64,000 nucleotides of DNA, from contig NZ_LT607753.1 of assembly GCF_900090295.1 (NCBI RefSeq), positions 1,860,001 to 1,924,000 on the forward strand. Reading direction: 5' to 3'. Under the pieces are notes generated by a model. The model saw nothing but the letters and a program-made list of their open reading frames with translations, was not told where the DNA came from and did no database searches. The DNA is from Micromonospora coxensis (lineage in GTDB: Bacteria; Actinomycetota; Actinomycetes; Mycobacteriales; Micromonosporaceae). Made by a program: the position numbers and the translations under genes. Shown piece by piece: positions 60,603-64,000 of this stretch. Position 1 is the stretch's first letter. Each line of letters begins with the position of its first letter.

Positions 60603-62024
60603 CTACAGCTCGAACGTGGCGAGGTGGATCTGCCGGCGGGGCACGCCCGCGGCGCGCAGCGCCCGGACCGACTCCTGGACCAGGCCGGCCGGGCCGCAGA
60701 GGTAGACGTCGCGGCGGGCCACGTCCGGCACCAGGCGGCGCAGCCCGTCCGGGCTCATCACCTGCCGGGGGCCGGGGTCGTCGCGGGAGCCGATCACGTA
60801 CCAGACGGAGGTGTGCCGGGCCTGGGCCAGCCAGTCCAGCTCCTGGTGCATCAGCACGTCGGCGGGGGTACGGGCGCGGTAGATGAGCGCGGCGCCGGGC
60901 GGCAGCTCCTCCAGCATCGCCCGCAGCGGCGCGATGCCGCTGCCGCCGGCGATCAGCAGCGCCCGCTCCCTCGTCCGGTGGGCGGCGGTGAAGGTGCCGG
61001 ACGGGCCCTCCGCCCAGACGCGGGTGCCGGGGTCGAGGTCGCGCAGGTCGGCGGTGTGCGTGCCGACGACCTTGACGGTCAGCCGCAGCCAGCGGCCGTT
61101 GGCCGCGGCGGAGAGCGAGAACGGGTGCGACTGCCACCAGCAGCCCCGGGCCAGGAAGCGCCAACGGAAGTACTGCCCGCCGAGCATGTCGATCTGGTTG
61201 AGCCGCCGGCCGGTCAGGTAGATCGAGATGGTGTCCGGGCTCTCCGCCACCACGTCGGCCACGCTCAGCCGGTGCCGCAGGTTGAAGCGCAGCGGGGCGA
61301 CCACCCGCCCCCAGAGCAGGGCGGCGAGCACCAGCAGGTAGGCGGCGATCCAGCCGGTGCGCACCGGTCCGGGCGGGTGCAGCTGCGCGCCGTTGCTGAA
61401 CTGGTGGCCGAAGCCGAGCAGCAGCGCGGCGTAGCTGGCCAGGTGCAGGTGGTACCAGAGTTCGTAGGGCAGGACGGTGCGGATCGCCCGGACGCCGGTG
61501 ACCCCGACCAGCACCATGACGCCGGCGGCGACGAACGCGGAGAGCATGTCCTCGTAGTCGCGCAGCAGCACGCCCACCTCGCCGAGCACGGACTGCCCGT
61601 CGGCCTCGGCGTAGGCGACCAGCAGCAGCGACAGGTGGGCCAGCACCGCGACGAGCAGGGTGGCGCCGAGGTCGCGGTGCAGGCGGGAGATCCGTTCGCC
61701 GCCGACCCAGCGTTCCAGCACGCCGAGGCGGCTCATCATCAGCACCTGCACCAGCAGCAGGTAGCCGGCGACCAGCCCGGTGATCCGCCCGGCGGCGGTG
61801 AGCAGGTCGCCGGTGTCCTTCATCGACCCGGCCGGGGTGTCCAGCCACCACGGCAGCACGGCGGCCACCAGGCCCGTCCAGAAGAGCAGGGCCAGGGCCC
61901 GCCGGCCGCCGGGCCCGCGTCGCGGCGGCGCCGGCGTCGGGGGTACGGGGGCAGCCGAACGGCCGCCGTACGGGGAACTCGTCCCGGTACGACGGCCGGC
62001 GGCCCAGGTGTCCTGGTACGTCAC
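60603..62024 (-). CDS. Ferric reductase-like heme b membrane protein with FAD/NAD(P) ferredoxin-reductase domain
   Basis: 473 aa from GTG 62024, overlapping the upstream stop as GTGA. Six helices with heme-ligand histidines in RLHRDLG, VLAHLSLLL and WYHLHLASYAALLLGFGHQF. From about residue 240 an FNR domain: QYFRWRF and HPFSLSAAA for FAD, GGSGIAPLRAMLEEL for NAD(P), and VYLCGPAGLVQ near the end. Electrons from NAD(P)H would cross the membrane through heme to an outer acceptor. The next genes encode an FMN-binding protein and ApbE, so the outer acceptor is probably that flavoprotein. Confidence 0.93.
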   Translation of the reverse strand: MTYQDTWAAGRRTGTSSPYGGRSAAPVPPTPAPPRRGPGGRRALALLFWTGLVAAVLPWWLDTPAGSMKDTGDLLTAAGRITGLVAGYLLLVQVLMMSRLGVLERWVGGERISRLHRDLGATLLVAVLAHLSLLLVAYAEADGQSVLGEVGVLLRDYEDMLSAFVAAGVMVLVGVTGVRAIRTVLPYELWYHLHLASYAALLLGFGHQFSNGAQLHPPGPVRTGWIAAYLLVLAALLWGRVVAPLRFNLRHRLSVADVVAESPDTISIYLTGRRLNQIDMLGGQYFRWRFLARGCWWQSHPFSLSAAANGRWLRLTVKVVGTHTADLRDLDPGTRVWAEGPSGTFTAAHRTRERALLIAGGSGIAPLRAMLEELPPGAALIYRARTPADVLMHQELDWLAQARHTSVWYVIGSRDDPGPRQVMSPDGLRRLVPDVARRDVYLCGPAGLVQESVRALRAAGVPRRQIHLATFEL

Positions 62025-63400
62025 GCGTACAGCTTCATGGGGGTGTACTTCTGCCTCGGGAAGATCTTGTCCACCTCGGCGTTGGTCAGGCCGAACCGTC
62101 CCTGCGCCACGCTTCCGTAGACGTTGAACATGTTGTTGTACTCGGGTACGTCGCCGGAGTCCAGATCGTTCAATCCGTTCCAGGCGCCGAGCAGCGAGCC
62201 GGCGAGCTTGCGGCCGGACAGGATGGTCACCACTCCGCCGTGGCCGTGGTCGGTGCCGCCGCCGTTGGAGGCGACCCGCCGGCCGAACTCGCTGGAGACC
62301 ATGACCGTGACGTCGGCGGCCTGCTCACCGAGGTCGGTGAAGAACGCGGCCAGCGCTTTGGCCAGTTCGTTGAGCCGCCGGTGCAGCTGCCCGCCGGGAC
62401 GGGTGCCCTGGTTCTCGTGGGTGTCGTAGCCGCCCATGCCGACCGTGGCCACCCGGACGTTCGCCCCGCCCTTGATGAGCTGGGCGAGCTGCTGGAACGC
62501 GGAGCCGACGCCCTGGTACTCCACGCCCGCGGCCGGCTGGTACGGCCGGGCCGACAGCTTCTGCGCGGTGCTCAGCGCCGACATGCCGTCGAGCACCGCC
62601 TCCTGGACCGGGTGGTTGATCCCGGTGAACAGGCCACGGATCGCCTTCTCGGTGGCCGCCCGGTACTTCTCGTCGCCGTTGAGCCGCAGCGAGCCGACGT
62701 TGTTGATCGAGAGCGCGCCGTTGGTGCCGACCAGCGACCGGGGCAGCGTGCTGCCGATGCCGACGCTGCGGAACGCGGTGCCCTTGCCGAGCGCGTCGAC
62801 CAGGCTGTCCAGCCAGCCCCGGCCACCGGTCTCGCCGGGCAGGCCGCCGAGGTTGCAGGCGTCGGCGGCCTGGAAGTGGCTGCGGGACAGCCGCTCGTCG
62901 GAGACCGCCGGGACGAACCCGAGCTGCCCGGCCCGCAGCCACTTCTCCAGCGGCGCGAACGCGCTGGTCAGCTTGAAGCCGCGGCCCAGCGCCAGCGAGT
63001 CGTCGCCGAGCAGCAGGTCGGGGCGGGCCTTGGCCAGCACCGGGTCCTCGGCGGGGGCGACCAGGCTCAGCCCGTCCAGCCCGCCGTAGAGGAAGACGTG
63101 GATCAGGGTGCCGGTCTTCGTCGCGGCGAACGACGCGGAGGTGGTGACGAACTGGGCGGTGGCCAGCGCGGTGGCGGTGGCGGCGGCGCCGGCGACGAAG
63201 GTCCGCCGGGTCACCCCCCGCCCGTCCTGCTGGGCCTCCTCCAGGTCCTCCAGCCGGCGGTAGCGGTCCCGTTCGGCGGCGTTCTCGGCGGCGACGACGT
63301 CGGCCTCCGCGCGCAGCAGCGCCTCGGCCGGGTCGTCGGCCAGCCGCCGCACGTCGGGGCATTCGGGGTGCAGGGGGAACGAGTGCACAGTCTTCTCCAT
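62021..63400 (-). CDS. DUF1501 family protein with twin-arginine signal
   Basis: 459 aa from ATG 63400 (GAGG, 6 nt); a GTG at 63412 overlaps the upstream stop and is possible. A twin-arginine signal (GVTRRTFVAGAAATATALAT, Arg65-Arg66) comes after an unusual 60-residue charged N-terminus. The rest is the sulfatase-like DUF1501 fold: IHVFLYGGLDGLSLV, VSDERLSRSHFQAAD, VATVGMGGYDTHENQ, SSEFGRRVASNGGGTDHGHG. DUF1501 and DUF1800 genes occur as pairs, and the proteins are exported together; the function is unknown. Confidence 0.9.
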   Translation of the reverse strand: MEKTVHSFPLHPECPDVRRLADDPAEALLRAEADVVAAENAAERDRYRRLEDLEEAQQDGRGVTRRTFVAGAAATATALATAQFVTTSASFAATKTGTLIHVFLYGGLDGLSLVAPAEDPVLAKARPDLLLGDDSLALGRGFKLTSAFAPLEKWLRAGQLGFVPAVSDERLSRSHFQAADACNLGGLPGETGGRGWLDSLVDALGKGTAFRSVGIGSTLPRSLVGTNGALSINNVGSLRLNGDEKYRAATEKAIRGLFTGINHPVQEAVLDGMSALSTAQKLSARPYQPAAGVEYQGVGSAFQQLAQLIKGGANVRVATVGMGGYDTHENQGTRPGGQLHRRLNELAKALAAFFTDLGEQAADVTVMVSSEFGRRVASNGGGTDHGHGGVVTILSGRKLAGSLLGAWNGLNDLDSGDVPEYNNMFNVYGSVAQGRFGLTNAEVDKIFPRQKYTPMKLYA

Positions 63401-63408
63401 CGGGTGCC

Positions 63409-64000
63409 TCACCGGAGGTGGTGCTGGGGGGAAGCGAGGATCGCCCGCGCGACGGCGGTGACGGCCCCGTTGAACGTCGCGTCGACCTTCGCACCGGCCG
63501 GGACGCCGGCCACGCTCAGGATCAGCGCCTTCTCCTTGGCGCTCAGCTTCTGGTGCACCAGCCGCTGGGCGAGCGCGTCCACGTACGCCCCGGCGGTCGC
63601 CGGCGGCCGGGCCACCAGGTTTTCGGCCGGCGTGAACGTGAACTCGGTGCGGTAGCCGGCGAGCAGGTCCCCGGCCTCGTTCCAGCCGCTGACCATCGTT
63701 CCGGCGGAGGTCCAGGCGACGTAGACGTCGGGGTAGCCGTCCGGGGTGGGCTGGCCCATCGGGTACTGGCCGAGCTGGCGCAGCTTGTCGTGGATCTGCC
63801 GCAGGCCGCGGGCGAAGGCGGGCCGTCCGCCGTCCTGCTTGAAGGCCGGCGACGCCTCGGGCCGGACGTTGAGGGTGCGGTAGGTGGCGATCAGGTACTC
63901 CATCGGCCGGCGCACCTTCTGCCCGACCGCGGCCCAGAACTCCGAGGAGCTGAACAGCGTCATCAGCAGGGGCTTCACCATGCCCTTGTTGACCGTGTAC
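63409..64000 (-). CDS. DUF1800 family protein, C-terminal part, cut by window edge
   Basis: The frame is open from the right edge. The visible part includes KPLLMTLFSSSEFWAAVGQK, KVRRPMEYLIATYRTL, MGQPTPDGYPDVYVAW and SAGTMVSGWNEAGDLLAGYR, the C-terminal region of DUF1800. Its stop overlaps or nearly touches the start of the DUF1501 gene, so the pair is translationally coupled. The N-terminus lies outside the window, hence signal and full length cannot be judged. Confidence 0.9.
   Translation of the reverse strand, partial: YTVNKGMVKPLLMTLFSSSEFWAAVGQKVRRPMEYLIATYRTLNVRPEASPAFKQDGGRPAFARGLRQIHDKLRQLGQYPMGQPTPDGYPDVYVAWTSAGTMVSGWNEAGDLLAGYRTEFTFTPAENLVARPPATAGAYVDALAQRLVHQKLSAKEKALILSVAGVPAGAKVDATFNGAVTAVARAILASPQHHLR

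Noticed and set aside
59245..61851. 868-residue frame spanning three redox genes
   Set aside because: Contains ApbE at its end but out-of-frame readings of the FMN-binding and reductase genes before it.

Overview
The window is high-GC actinobacterial DNA and reads most like Micromonosporaceae (a Micromonospora-type genome). The family is an inference from gene content: a mycothiol-dependent enzyme, an F420:NADPH reductase, a SARP regulator, actinobacterial GlnE and GlnA2, an RNase H/phosphatase fusion, and many start codons preceded by a TAGNNT hexamer and no Shine-Dalgarno sequence.

Region by region. 1-1.85 kb: the N-terminal part of a large ATPase regulator (it runs off the left edge) behind a 56-aa gene. 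2.0-4.9 kb: DUF4191 protein, RDD protein and glnA1 with a GlnR box. 5.2-10.1 kb: two tandem MptB-like GT-C mannosyltransferases and a divergent GT-C-like membrane protein. 10.2-12.6 kb: a cupin-HTH regulator facing a thioredoxin-reductase-like/methyltransferase fusion. 12.6-16.4 kb: glnE and a glutamine amidotransferase. 16.4-26.2 kb: TetR/VOC pair, LD-carboxypeptidase, a secreted CBM25-CBM25-FN3-GH13 amylase, small stress-type genes, MarR/oxidoreductase pair, WYL regulator, DUF350. 26.3-30.6 kb: glnA2, nadE and panB. 30.7-41.7 kb: accessory genes (lipoprotein, F420 reductase, RNB ribonuclease, histone-H1-like protein, Nudix, haloacetate-dehalogenase-like hydrolase, SARP). 41.7-47.6 kb: an apparent degenerate genomic island bounded by a 41-bp duplication of the 3' end of rnpB; it holds a broken HAD gene, an AlpA-like HTH, three small genes and a low-GC membrane gene. 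47.5-48.0 kb: rnpB (RNase P RNA, minus strand). 48.1-56 kb: sigma factor with a coupled membrane protein, TSUP permease, DUF3311/SSS symporter, then rnhA-phosphatase, zinc-ribbon protein and NIF3. 56-64 kb: flavoprotein, XRE-TPR regulator facing a prim-pol protein, an ApbE/FMN-binding/ferric-reductase redox set, and a DUF1501/DUF1800 pair cut by the right edge.

How it fits together. DUF4191-RDD-glnA1-glnE-glnA2-panB ... rnhA/phosphatase-zinc ribbon-NIF3 is the same order as in Mycobacterium tuberculosis (Rv2219-Rv2230c), so this is an ancient core block with accessory DNA inserted, most of it between panB and rnhA. GlnA1 keeps the adenylylation tyrosine that GlnE modifies; GlnA2 does not. No CRISPR array, tRNA, rRNA, intact integrase or transposase was recognised. 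Starts given here are often downstream of the longest possible ORF, chosen by Shine-Dalgarno, leaderless -10 hexamer or family length.
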